Shown: piece after piece, positions 41,793 to 50,999 of the stretch
How the letters are laid out: each line of letters opens with the position of its first letter
Numbering within the stretch: the stretch's first letter is position 1
Assembly: GCF_030433895.1 (NCBI RefSeq)
Contig: NZ_JARUXE010000005.1
Coordinates: 91,999 to 155,998 of the forward strand
Origin: Arthrobacter sp. PsM3
GTDB taxonomy: Bacteria > Actinomycetota > Actinomycetes > Actinomycetales > Micrococcaceae
Reading direction: 5' to 3'
Length of the DNA stretch: 64,000 nucleotides
The notes under the pieces: model-generated
The model's input: only the letters and a program-made list of their open reading frames with translations
What the model was told of the DNA's origin: nothing
Database searches by the model: none
Position numbers and translations under genes: made by a program

Positions 41793-43580
41793 TTGACTGC
41801 GGTGTTGCAGTCTTCAGCAGCGGCGTCAGCCTTGGACTGGCTTGCCCTGCAGCTGGATTACTTCGTGCCGCAGCAGGATAGGAAAACCGCGTCGCGGAAT
41901 AAACCGCTGCTTGAATTGATCGTCCTCATGGTGCACGGCCTCAGGCGTGGACTGCTTGACCAAAACCCCAGCGCAACCCGGATCATAGACCGACTGACCG
42001 TGTTCGCTCAGGGACACGAGCTTCGCAACCGTCCTGTCCGTAATAGCAACGAATTGATTCTGCGAGCCGGTCTGTGCGCATTTCTCAGGATCACCAACCG
42101 TCCGGACCTGGCACATGAGGCTGTGCTCCAACGGACGATTGATACCGGTCTGCTCGACCAGAGCGGGCGTCTTCCGCACCACATGATGATTGAGCGAACA
42201 GTGCTCGACTGGGGCGGGTTCAGCCACCGGCTGCCCCCGCTGGCCGAGCTCACGACTTCGTCGGTTCTGGTCCGAAAGCCCGATGCGCTCTACCAGACGG
42301 AGCAGTCGATCTACGAATTGACCCACGACGTGATGTTTGGCTATACATTTGGTGACCGTCCGCCGAGTGAACTGACCCCAAGTCAACTCGCCCAACTGAA
42401 CCGGATCCTGTCCGACGCGCTTATGCGTTTTGGACGCCAGGGGCACTGGGATCTGGTGGGTGAGCTGCTGTTGGCCTGGGACTGTTTGCGTTTCGAATAC
42501 GATGCCATCTACGAGAATGCCTGGTCAGAGCTCATTGCCGCCCAGGAAGTCGACGGCTCGATAGTGGCGATCGAGCCGGCGGACACCGAAACAGACGAAA
42601 TCCACACCGACAGCCAGTCGCCGGCCCGGCGGCGCTTCGCCGAGCGCTACCACAGCACCCTGGTACTCGTCCTCGCAGCCATGAGCAGGACCGAACGTGA
42701 CGCGCCGGCCGATCCTGACCACAAGATTCAGACCGTCCGGCCCCGCGCTGACCACGCTAGCTCGTCCTCCACGAGCCAGGGTGCCGACTGGTTCGCCGCC
42801 GTCCTCAAGTCACCGAATTTAACCCTGACAGCAGCGATGGGCGGGCTCGTCGGCCTGACCCTGATCAGCGCCATCGATGATCGTGCCACCGTCCTGGCGG
42901 ACGGCGCCATCAAACCGCTCTTCTCGCGTCTGCACAGCAGCGCCCAACTCGCGGGTGTCCCGGCGGCTCTTACTTTGGCAGTTTTCGCCGTCTTACGTAA
43001 CCGCGGGCTGGACGTTCCCATCATCACCGGTTTCGTGGACGGAATCCGATCCGTTGTGGACACCCCAACGTCCGGTAACACGCCCAGGTGGTGTGAGGAA
43101 CGGGCGATACTTGCCCGGCTCGGACTGCTGCCGACCGCCAAGCTCCCTGCGCCCGCGGAATTCTGGCACGCCCTGACCGGACGGCACGTTGATCCCGAGC
43201 ACATCATGCGACTTGCCGCTGCACACAGTGACGCGTCGTTGTTGGAGCCGGATCGCACGGGGGCACGCCGCCTTGAATCACTCGGGATCGACACTCTCCG
43301 CCGGTCAAATCTGGTCGCCGGGTGCGCGCTGCTGCGTAGCGCGCACACGCTCGGACCACTGGACCGCGACCGGGCTCGGTCCGTGACCGCGTTCCTGCAA
43401 GCGCAGCAATGCCCCGACGGCGGTTTCGGCGTCATCCCTTCAGCCTCCGACCTCGGTGCGATGGATCCGGATATTGACATTCGGCTACCGATTTCACTGG
43501 CCGTGTGGTGGACCCTTGCCGAGATTAACACCTCGTTTCGCCTGTTCTCGCAGCCACTCAACCGAAGGGCCACTCCATGA
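41793..43580 (+). CDS. 595-aa protein of unknown function with toroid-like C-terminal motif
   Basis: A soluble, mainly helical protein with a TTG start (a GTG at 41802 is also possible). The N-terminal half (about 1-260) has helical repeats and the motif SIYELTHDVMFGYTFG at 173-187, which recalls DUF6895-type proteins. A Ser/Asp-rich linker follows around 295-330. The C-terminal part (340-590) has repeated helical pairs and QCPDGGFG at 539-546, the kind of Cys-x-Asp-Gly-Gly-Phe-Gly motif found in alpha/alpha-toroid proteins (prenyltransferases and terpene cyclases). No ATP-grasp, radical-SAM, YcaO or lanthionine-synthetase motif is visible. It follows the two peptide genes and overlaps the protease gene (ATGA). 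It may bind or modify the peptides. Confidence 0.75.
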   Translation: MTAVLQSSAAASALDWLALQLDYFVPQQDRKTASRNKPLLELIVLMVHGLRRGLLDQNPSATRIIDRLTVFAQGHELRNRPVRNSNELILRAGLCAFLRITNRPDLAHEAVLQRTIDTGLLDQSGRLPHHMMIERTVLDWGGFSHRLPPLAELTTSSVLVRKPDALYQTEQSIYELTHDVMFGYTFGDRPPSELTPSQLAQLNRILSDALMRFGRQGHWDLVGELLLAWDCLRFEYDAIYENAWSELIAAQEVDGSIVAIEPADTETDEIHTDSQSPARRRFAERYHSTLVLVLAAMSRTERDAPADPDHKIQTVRPRADHASSSSTSQGADWFAAVLKSPNLTLTAAMGGLVGLTLISAIDDRATVLADGAIKPLFSRLHSSAQLAGVPAALTLAVFAVLRNRGLDVPIITGFVDGIRSVVDTPTSGNTPRWCEERAILARLGLLPTAKLPAPAEFWHALTGRHVDPEHIMRLAAAHSDASLLEPDRTGARRLESLGIDTLRRSNLVAGCALLRSAHTLGPLDRDRARSVTAFLQAQQCPDGGFGVIPSASDLGAMDPDIDIRLPISLAVWWTLAEINTSFRLFSQPLNRRATP

Positions 43581-45577
43581 ATCAGCCGCGCATGGATAAC
43601 GTCATCTCGATCGCTGGACGTACCCTCGATCCGCTCGTCGAACAGGACATCCAGTCAAACGTCAATGAGCCTGTCGACCTGTCAGGCGAACCAGCCTGGA
43701 TCGTTCAGTTCTTCGAGACCCTTTCGGCTGAGGCAACCGATCAGCTGCGCTCCGAATTCGGCCTGAAACTTGCCGAATACGTGCCCCGCAACTGCTACAT
43801 CGAGGTGCTCGCCCCCGCGACAGCAGCACACCTGCGAGGCGACGACCGGGTGCGGGCCGTCATGCAGATGACCAACGATCTCAAGGTCTCTGCCGAGCTA
43901 CGCAACGACGAGCAGGTGAACGAGCCAACCGCCTCCGGACCCATCGACGTGATTGCCTTTAATGCACAAGCAGAGTCGGTACTAGCCCAGGTTCAGCGGC
44001 TAATTCCGCCGGAGCGGATCGTCGCCGTCATCGACGAACGGCCGCTCGGAGGCAAATTCCTGATCCGGATCACAGGCAACTCAGCGACTGCGGCCCGCAT
44101 CGCTGAAATGCAAGGTGTCCGTTGGGTCCAGGAGGTGCCCGAGACCAGTGAAGACCGAAAGGACATTGCAGGGGATCCGATGCTCACGACCGCGGGTCGG
44201 ATACCGGAGATCGAAAGGCTGCGCCTAACGGGCGCCGGCCAGGTGATCGGAATCATCGATAACGGTCCACCGGACCTCGACCACTGTTTCTTCATTGACA
44301 CTGAGAATCCACAGCCCGGACCCGAACATCGGAAAGTGGTCCTGGTACGTAATTCCGATCAGAGGCCGACGGGCAAACACGCCACATTCACTTGCGGTAT
44401 CGCGGCCGGCGATGAAGTGGGCAGCCCCGGCATGAACCCCCAGCGAGGAGTTGCCTCCGGCGCCCGATTGGCATGCGGCAACGTCAGCGACGTCAAGACC
44501 ACAAGCACCATAATGATCGAACTGGCCGCTGCCTCCGAGAGCGGCGCGATAGTGCACAGCAACAGTTGGCACGCCAAGCCTCAAGGCGTCGGCCGCCCAG
44601 CGACCTACGATGCGCACTCCGCAGGCGTAGACACCTTCACCTCCGCGAACGAAGATCATGTCGTCGTCGGGTCGAGCGGAAACAGCGACGAGGAGCAGGG
44701 TCCGCCGGGCACAGCGAAGAACGCACTGTGTGTCAGCGCGACAGCGGTGGGCCAACCCGGTGACACCGTCGGCGACGGCAGCCCGGGACCAACCGCCGAT
44801 GGACGACGAAAGCCGGACCTGACCGGTGTCGGATGCGGCGTCGTGTCCGCTCACATCGGCACACCGTGCGAGCTCAGCCCCGCGTCCGTCCCTTGCGCGA
44901 GCAGCTATGCCACCCCATGGGTAGCCGCTGTTCTGACCCTCGTCCGTCAACAACTCACCGAGGGGCGGTACCGGGACGGAGACCAGCGGCCCGAAGAAGG
45001 ATTCGTACCGACCGCTGCCCTGATTCGGGCGATCGCACTCAACTCGGCGGTGGCGGCCGGCAATAATTCCGACATTCCGAGCCGCACACGGGGGTGGGGT
45101 GCACTGAATCCCCTTGCAGCACTGGGACAGCACGCACCACGCCTCCTGCTCGACGTGCGAAATGCGGATGGGCTCGTAACCGGCACGACATGCCGACTCC
45201 AATTCTCTCTCGCACAAACCTCCCCTCTCGCCGTAACGCTCAACTGGACGGAGCCGCCGGGCACGATTGGCTCCGACAACAGCATCGTCAACGATCTCGA
45301 TCTCCGGGTGACCGCACCTGACGGTGAGGTATTTCTGGGGAACAATCTCGTCGCTGGCCAGTCTGCGCCCGGCGGCGTCCCGGACACGCTCAATCCAACC
45401 GAGATGGTCGTTGTGGACGGTGCCCAACCAGGTCAGTGGACCGCCGAGGTGATTGCCACCGAAATCAACTTCGGGCCCACTCAAGGGTTCGCACTCGTTG
45501 TCAGCGCAGCGATCACGCCCGATTCGGAATCCACTGATAGCGAGCGGCGGGTTCGGCAGACGCGCCCTATCCCTTAG
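43577..45577 (+). CDS. Subtilisin-like (S8) serine protease, no signal peptide
   Basis: A 666-residue subtilase of the KP-43-like group. The catalytic triad is Asp228 (VIGIIDNG), His268 (TGKHATFTCG) and Ser443 in ASSYATPWVA, which replaces the usual GTSMATP. The oxyanion Asn369 is in VGSSGNSD. Residues 1-200 are a long N-terminal region that could act as an inhibitory prodomain. Residues 530-650 form a beta-sandwich with NDLDLRVTAPDG and FLGNN. The N-terminus (MNQPRMDNVISIAG) has no signal sequence, so the enzyme is probably cytosolic, as are leader-removing subtilases of some RiPP clusters. It is the last gene of the operon. Confidence 0.9.
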   Translation: MNQPRMDNVISIAGRTLDPLVEQDIQSNVNEPVDLSGEPAWIVQFFETLSAEATDQLRSEFGLKLAEYVPRNCYIEVLAPATAAHLRGDDRVRAVMQMTNDLKVSAELRNDEQVNEPTASGPIDVIAFNAQAESVLAQVQRLIPPERIVAVIDERPLGGKFLIRITGNSATAARIAEMQGVRWVQEVPETSEDRKDIAGDPMLTTAGRIPEIERLRLTGAGQVIGIIDNGPPDLDHCFFIDTENPQPGPEHRKVVLVRNSDQRPTGKHATFTCGIAAGDEVGSPGMNPQRGVASGARLACGNVSDVKTTSTIMIELAAASESGAIVHSNSWHAKPQGVGRPATYDAHSAGVDTFTSANEDHVVVGSSGNSDEEQGPPGTAKNALCVSATAVGQPGDTVGDGSPGPTADGRRKPDLTGVGCGVVSAHIGTPCELSPASVPCASSYATPWVAAVLTLVRQQLTEGRYRDGDQRPEEGFVPTAALIRAIALNSAVAAGNNSDIPSRTRGWGALNPLAALGQHAPRLLLDVRNADGLVTGTTCRLQFSLAQTSPLAVTLNWTEPPGTIGSDNSIVNDLDLRVTAPDGEVFLGNNLVAGQSAPGGVPDTLNPTEMVVVDGAQPGQWTAEVIATEINFGPTQGFALVVSAAITPDSESTDSERRVRQTRPIP

Positions 45578-45979
45578 CGCGGCGGGTGTCCAAAACCCTG
45601 TCCTCACCCGCCCGGCGCCCAAAGATTGAGGCGTGTGACGACGACGGCCACTCCCCTGCCGAGTTCACGAAAGCTCCGCCTTCGGCCTTGGAATACAGGC
45701 AGCCGAGGGGCCATTGCTTGAAATAGGGCCGAAAAGGGGCCGCCTAATACTTTGAGACAAAAGCGGTGCCCATACGGCTACCAGGGTGGCCTGACCCACA
45801 ACTGCACTCCCCCAACGTCACGGGAAAAATCCACGACGAATCACGCTTGGGCCTGCGAGCGACGCCTCCCCCTGACTTCTGGGGATTCACCGATAGGGGC
45901 CGTTACGTAAGGTTGATCCGCCCAGAGACGATCCGTACCTCTACGCCTCGGGAGCGACAAAAAAACGTCTTGAATTTCC
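45578..45979. other. Gene-free stretch between the protease and the ABC exporter
   Basis: A GGCGGGTG / CACCCGCC stem at 45581-45612 with a 16-base loop just after the protease stop looks like a terminator. Beyond that I see no believable coding sequence: open frames on either strand are proline/arginine-rich and have no ribosome-binding site. Base composition is lower in GC than in the exporter genes, as in the peptide operon. Confidence 0.5.
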
Positions 45980-48007
45980 CTAAACCTCCGCCACAGGAGC
46001 AGCGAACTGGGCCGCATAGAGCGCCGAATACGCCCCGCCAGCAGCCAACAGCTCCGTGTGCGTCCCCTGCTCCACGATCTGCCCGGCCTCCATCACCAGG
46101 ATGAGGTCGGCGTCGCGGATGGTGGAGAGCCGGTGCGCGATCACGAAGCTCGTCCGGTCCGAGCGCAGCGCGCTCATGGCCTTCTGCACCAGCACCTCGG
46201 TGCGGGTGTCCACCGAACTCGTGGCCTCGTCGAGAATCAGCACGGACGGGCGGGCCAGGAAGGCCCGGGCGATTGTCAGCAGCTGCTTCTCGCCGGCGGA
46301 GACGTTGGAGCCCTCGTCGTCGAGCACGGTGTCGTAGCCCTCCGGCAGGGACCGGACGAACCTGTCCACGTAGGTCGCCTGCGCCGCCTCCAGGATCTGC
46401 TCCTCCGAGGCGCCGGGCCGGCCGTAGGCGATGTTGTCCCGGATGGTCCCGCCGAACAGCCAGGTGTCCTGCAGCACCATCCCCATCCGCGAGCGCAGCT
46501 CGTTGCGGGTCATCGCCGTGACGTCCACGCCGTCGAGCGTGATCCGCCCGGCGTCGAGCTCGTAGAAGCGCATCATCAGGTTCACCAGCGTGGTCTTGCC
46601 GGCCCCGGTGGGGCCCACGATCGCCACGGTCTGCCCCGGCTCGGCCACGAGGCTCAGGTCGGCAATCAGTGGCTTGTCCGGGGAGTAAGCGAACGAGACG
46701 TTCTCGAACACCAGCCGCCCCCGCGTCACCACCGGCGCCTCGGCAACGGCAGGGTCCGGGCTCTGCTCCTCGGTGTCCAGCAGCTCGAACACCCGCTCGG
46801 CCGAGGCCACGCCGGACTGCAGCAGGTTCGCCATCGACCCCAGCTGGGCCAGCGGCTGGGTGAACTGCCGGGAGTACTGGATGAACGCCTGCACGTCGCC
46901 GAGCTGCATCGCCCCGGAGGCCACCTGCAGGCCGCCCACCACGGCGATGCCCACATAGACCAGGTTCCCGATGAACGTCATGGCCGGCATGATCAGGCCG
47001 GAGATGAACTGCGCGCCGAAACTGGCCTCATACAGTTCCACGTTCTTCTGCCGGAACCGCTCCTCTACCTCCCGCTGCCGTCCGAAGACCTTCACCAGCG
47101 CATGCCCGGTGTAGGTCTCCTCGATCTGGCCGTTCAGCTCCCCCGTGTGCTTCCACTGCGCCACGAACATCTTCTGCGATCTCTTGGCGATCATCGCCGT
47201 CGTCACGAGCGTCAGCGGCACGGTGACCAGCGCGATCAGCGCCAGCGTGGGCGAGAGAATGAACATCATGATCAGCACGCCCAGCACGGTCAGCAGCGAG
47301 GTGACCGCCTGGCTGATGGACTGCTGCAGGCTCTGCGAGATGTTGTCGACGTCGTTGGTGACCCGGCTGAGCAGCTCGCCGCGCTGCACCGAATCGAAGT
47401 AGCGCAGCGGCAGCCGGTTGATCTTGGCCTCGATCCGCTCGCGCAGCCGGAACATGGTGCGCTGCACGACGCCGTTGAGCACGTACGCTTGGATCCAGCT
47501 GAACGCCGAGGCCAGCACATACAGGACCAGCGCCCAGAGCAGCACGGTGGCCAGGGCCGTGAAGTCGATCCCGGTGCCGGGTGTGAGCGTCATGGCGCTG
47601 AGCATGTCCGCTTTTTGGTTCTCCCCTGCGGCGCGCAGCCCGGCGATGAGCTGTTCCTTGCTGACCCCGGCCGGGAGCTGTTTGGACACGACGCCGGCGA
47701 AGATCAGGTTGGTGCCCTCGCCGAGAAGCCGCGGCCCGATCACCGAGAACGTCACACTCACGACGGCGAGCGCCAGGACCAGCACCAGCCACAGCCGCTC
47801 GGGGCGCAGCTGGCCCAGCAGCCGTTTGGCGGAGGGGCCGAAGTTCATCGCCTTCTCCGCGGGCACGTTCATCCCGGCGAACGGTCCGCCGTGGCCGGGG
47901 CCGCCGCGCGGGCGGGGAATGCGTTCGACGGCGGCCGTGGCGCCAGGTGCCCCGGTTCCCCCGCCAGCGGGCTTGGCCTGCGGGCGGGTGCGGTTGGTGT
48001 CGCTCAT
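45980..48007 (-). CDS. ABC exporter subunit with canonical ATPase site (heterodimer partner)
   Basis: A 675-residue fused membrane-ATPase half transporter. There is a glycine/proline-rich N-terminal tail of about 55 residues, then six helices. Motifs are Walker A GPTGAGKTTLV, signature VSAGEKQ, Walker B with catalytic glutamate (VLILDEATSSVD) and H-loop VIAHRLS. An extra extracytoplasmic insertion lies after helix 1 (residues 105-145). The start overlaps the partner gene by 4 bases. Such pairs export drugs, lipids or peptides. It converges on the peptide-protease operon, but GC content and codon use look like ordinary host genes. Confidence 0.92.
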   Translation of the reverse strand: MSDTNRTRPQAKPAGGGTGAPGATAAVERIPRPRGGPGHGGPFAGMNVPAEKAMNFGPSAKRLLGQLRPERLWLVLVLALAVVSVTFSVIGPRLLGEGTNLIFAGVVSKQLPAGVSKEQLIAGLRAAGENQKADMLSAMTLTPGTGIDFTALATVLLWALVLYVLASAFSWIQAYVLNGVVQRTMFRLRERIEAKINRLPLRYFDSVQRGELLSRVTNDVDNISQSLQQSISQAVTSLLTVLGVLIMMFILSPTLALIALVTVPLTLVTTAMIAKRSQKMFVAQWKHTGELNGQIEETYTGHALVKVFGRQREVEERFRQKNVELYEASFGAQFISGLIMPAMTFIGNLVYVGIAVVGGLQVASGAMQLGDVQAFIQYSRQFTQPLAQLGSMANLLQSGVASAERVFELLDTEEQSPDPAVAEAPVVTRGRLVFENVSFAYSPDKPLIADLSLVAEPGQTVAIVGPTGAGKTTLVNLMMRFYELDAGRITLDGVDVTAMTRNELRSRMGMVLQDTWLFGGTIRDNIAYGRPGASEEQILEAAQATYVDRFVRSLPEGYDTVLDDEGSNVSAGEKQLLTIARAFLARPSVLILDEATSSVDTRTEVLVQKAMSALRSDRTSFVIAHRLSTIRDADLILVMEAGQIVEQGTHTELLAAGGAYSALYAAQFAAPVAEV

Positions 48008-49743
48008 GCTGCCTCCTCCACGGCGAGCTGGGAGTTCACAATCTCCTGGTACGTCGCCGAAGTCTCGAGAAGCTGCTCGTGCCTGCCGTGCGCGACCAGC
48101 CTGCCGTCGTCGATCACCAGGATCTGGTCCGCGTCCACAATGCTGGACACCCGCTGGGCGATGATCACCAGGGTGGCGCCAGCGGTGTGCTGCTTGAGCG
48201 CCAGCCGCAGCCGGGCGTCCGTGGCGGTGTCCAGCGAGGAAAAGGAATCGTCAAAGATGTAGAGCTCGGGCCGTTTCACCAGAGCCCGGGCAATCGCGAT
48301 CCGCTGCCGCTGCCCGCCGGAGACGTTGGTGCCGCCCTGCGAAATCGGCGCGTCCAGTCCGCCCTCCATCTCCCGGACGAATTCCTCCGCCTGCGCAATG
48401 GAGAGCGCCTGCCAGAGTTCGTCCTCGGTGGCGTCGGGTTTGCCGTAGAGCAGGTTGCTGCGCACCGTCCCGGAGAACAGGTACGGCTTCTGCGGCACCA
48501 GGCCGATGTGCCCCCAGAGCAGGTCCGGGTGCAGTTCACGCACGTCCACCCCGTCGATCCGCACCGACCCGGCCGTCGCGTCGAAGAGCCGCGGCATCAG
48601 GTTCACCAGGGTGGTCTTGCCGGAACCGGTGGCGCCGATGATCGCCGTCGTCTGCCCCGCCGGGGCGGTGAAGCTGATCCCGGACAGAACCGGCTGCTCG
48701 GCACCCGGGTAGGCGAACCCGACGTCGCGCATCTCCAGTTCGCCGCGGCCGGTCCGGCCGGCAAAGCTGAGCGGGTGCTCCGGCGGCCGGACGCTGGATT
48801 CGGTGCCCAGCACCTCGCCGATCCGGTCCGCCGAGACCGCGGCGCGCGGGATCATGATCGCCATGAACGTGGCCATCATGACGGACATCAGGATCTGCAT
48901 GAGGTAGCTCAGGAACGCGATCATGGTGCCCACCTGCATGGAGCCGTCCTGGATCCGGAACGCCCCGAACCAGATCACGGCCACGGACGAGACGTTCAGC
49001 ACCAGCATGACGGTGGGGAACGCGAGCGCCATCAGCCGGCCGGCGCGCAGCGCGGTGTCCGTGACGTCCTCGTTGGCCCGGCCGAAGCGGGCGGTCTCGA
49101 CGTCCTCGCGGACGAACGCGCGGACCACCCGGATGCCGGTGAGCTGTTCGCGGAGCACCCGGTTCACGGTGTCGATCCGGGTCTGCATGAGCCGGAACAG
49201 CGGCACCATCCGGGTGATGATCAGCCCGACCGCCACCAGCAGCACCGGCACGCTGACCGCGATCAGCCAGGACATCCCCACGTCCTGCCGGACCGCCATG
49301 ATGACCCCGCCGATGCTGAGCATGGGCGCCGTGACCATCAGCGTGGCGGACATCAGCACCAGCTGCTGGACCTGCTGGACATCGTTGGTGGAGCGGGTGA
49401 TGAGGCTGGGCGGGCCGAAGCGGGTGACTTCCTGTTCGGAGAACGCGGCCACCCGGCTGAAAATGGCGCCCCGGACGTCCCGGCCCAGCGCCATCGCGGC
49501 CTTCGCGCCGAAGTACACGGCGGCGATGGTGCACGCGATCTGCAGCAGGGTGACCATCAGCATGATGCCGCCGGTGTGCATGATGTAGTCCGTATCCCCC
49601 TTCGCGACGCCCTGGTCGATGATGTCCGCGTTCAGGGTGGGCAGGTACAGCGAGGCAATGGACGCCGCCAGCTGGAAGATTACGACGGCGAGCAGCAGCC
49701 GCCGCTGCGGCCGCAGGTATTCGACAAGCAGTTTCCAGAGCAT
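48004..49743 (-). CDS. ABC exporter subunit with degenerate ATPase site
   Basis: A 579-residue half transporter with six helices. Motifs are Walker A GATGSGKTTLV, signature SGGQRQRIAIARAL and Walker B LYIFDDSFSSLD. The catalytic glutamate is aspartate here, the usual mark of the degenerate site in heterodimeric exporters. The H-loop region is IIAQRVSS, with His replaced by Gln, which also fits a degenerate subunit. The partner, with the canonical Glu and His, is encoded immediately downstream with a 4-base overlap. Confidence 0.93.
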   Translation of the reverse strand: MLWKLLVEYLRPQRRLLLAVVIFQLAASIASLYLPTLNADIIDQGVAKGDTDYIMHTGGIMLMVTLLQIACTIAAVYFGAKAAMALGRDVRGAIFSRVAAFSEQEVTRFGPPSLITRSTNDVQQVQQLVLMSATLMVTAPMLSIGGVIMAVRQDVGMSWLIAVSVPVLLVAVGLIITRMVPLFRLMQTRIDTVNRVLREQLTGIRVVRAFVREDVETARFGRANEDVTDTALRAGRLMALAFPTVMLVLNVSSVAVIWFGAFRIQDGSMQVGTMIAFLSYLMQILMSVMMATFMAIMIPRAAVSADRIGEVLGTESSVRPPEHPLSFAGRTGRGELEMRDVGFAYPGAEQPVLSGISFTAPAGQTTAIIGATGSGKTTLVNLMPRLFDATAGSVRIDGVDVRELHPDLLWGHIGLVPQKPYLFSGTVRSNLLYGKPDATEDELWQALSIAQAEEFVREMEGGLDAPISQGGTNVSGGQRQRIAIARALVKRPELYIFDDSFSSLDTATDARLRLALKQHTAGATLVIIAQRVSSIVDADQILVIDDGRLVAHGRHEQLLETSATYQEIVNSQLAVEEAA

Positions 49744-49884
49744 CCGTACTCCAAGCCTTGTGTCACGCAGAGTGATCCGAAGGTCAGTTTACGTCCGCTT
49801 TGCCGTGTCGTTTACTGGGAGTTTGCTGTCAGCGGGCGGTGTTCCGGCGAACGCGGAGCTGCGGTGTACGCGCCGTCCGGGTCC

Positions 49885-50802
49885 CTAGCCGTTCAGCACG
49901 ACGTTCGCCGGCGGTTCGCCCGCCAGCATGAGCTCGATCTGCCGCTGGACCAGCCGGCCCATCCGCGGGCACATGGCCGAACTGTCCCCGCCCACATGCG
50001 GGCTGATGATGACGCCGGGGGTCCGCCACAGCGGGTGGTCCTGCGGCAGCGGCTCGGGGTCGGTAACGTCCAGGGCGGCGCGGATCCGGCCGGTGGCGGT
50101 GTGCCGGACCATGGCGTCGGTGTCCGCGACCGGTCCGCGGGCCACGTTGACCACCAGGGCGCCGTCGGGCATGGCGGACAGGAAGGCGTCGTCGATGAGA
50201 TGGCGGGTGGCGTCGCTGAGCGGGACCCCCACGACCACGATGTCGTGCTGCGGGAGCAGGGTGTGCAGCTCGGTGATGCCGTGGACGTGCCCGCGCGGGT
50301 CCGTCCGTTCTTTGCTGGCCACCCGGGTCACCGTGGTCTCGAAGGGCAGGAGACGGTCCTCGATCGCCTTGCCCACGCCGCCGTAGCCGACGATCAGCAC
50401 GCGCCGGTCCGCGAGGCTGGCGGTGGGCCGGGTCTCCCAGCGGCCCTCCTGCTGGTTTTGCAGCAGCCGCGGGAGCTCACGCTGGCTGGCCAGGATCAGG
50501 GCCAGGGCCAGTTCTGCGGTGGAGGTTTCGTGGACGCTCGCGGCGTTGGCGAACACCCGGCCCGGGGGCAGCGAGTCCGCGACGCCGTCGTATCCGATCG
50601 ACTGGCTCTGCACGAGCCCGGTTTCCACCGCCTCCAGGCCCCGCAGGACCTGCGTACCGCCCATGTAGGGCGGGACCACTATGTCGAGGCGCGGCCGCGG
50701 CGGTTCCCCGGACAGGTCCCACTCCAGGACGGTGACGTCGGGGTGGGGCTGAAGGTACTCCCGCAGGGTCGCGTCCGGCAGGCTCACAGTAATTTTTGGC
50801 AT
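49885..50802 (-). CDS. D-isomer-specific 2-hydroxyacid dehydrogenase
   Basis: A 305-residue NAD(P)-dependent dehydrogenase. The nucleotide-binding motif is VLIVGYGGVGKAIEDRL. The catalytic Arg is in VVNVARGPV, Glu in DVTDPEPLPQDHPLW, and His in ISPHVGGDSS. Family members reduce 2-keto acids such as glyoxylate, hydroxypyruvate or phenylpyruvate; the substrate is not known. It lies upstream of the ABC exporter genes, with a gap of about 140 bases, so co-transcription is uncertain. Confidence 0.92.
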   Translation of the reverse strand: MPKITVSLPDATLREYLQPHPDVTVLEWDLSGEPPRPRLDIVVPPYMGGTQVLRGLEAVETGLVQSQSIGYDGVADSLPPGRVFANAASVHETSTAELALALILASQRELPRLLQNQQEGRWETRPTASLADRRVLIVGYGGVGKAIEDRLLPFETTVTRVASKERTDPRGHVHGITELHTLLPQHDIVVVGVPLSDATRHLIDDAFLSAMPDGALVVNVARGPVADTDAMVRHTATGRIRAALDVTDPEPLPQDHPLWRTPGVIISPHVGGDSSAMCPRMGRLVQRQIELMLAGEPPANVVLNG

Positions 50803-50999
50803 AGCTGACAGCCTAATGGTGGTTCCGCCAAGGGGGGTGTCAATGCCGTGTCAGCGCAGTGCCAGCCACGTCCGTTCCCGCCCCCAGCTGGGAGTTTGCC
50901 CTCAGCTTTGCCTTGCCCCGCGCGGCCTTTGGACATGCCCCGCGGCCGGGCATACATTGCAGGAACCCTCCCCCTTTGTGACGTGAAAGGTCCTGCTCC

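Noticed and set aside
45766..46104. Possible small gene after the protease
   Set aside because: No ribosome-binding site; Pro/Arg-rich with no structure; overlaps the end of the exporter gene.
46058..50808. Very long open frames on the plus strand opposite the ABC exporter and dehydrogenase genes
   Set aside because: They are antisense shadows of GC-rich genes; the compositions are His/Arg/Gly/Pro-rich, no domain is visible, and the minus-strand genes carry full motif sets.
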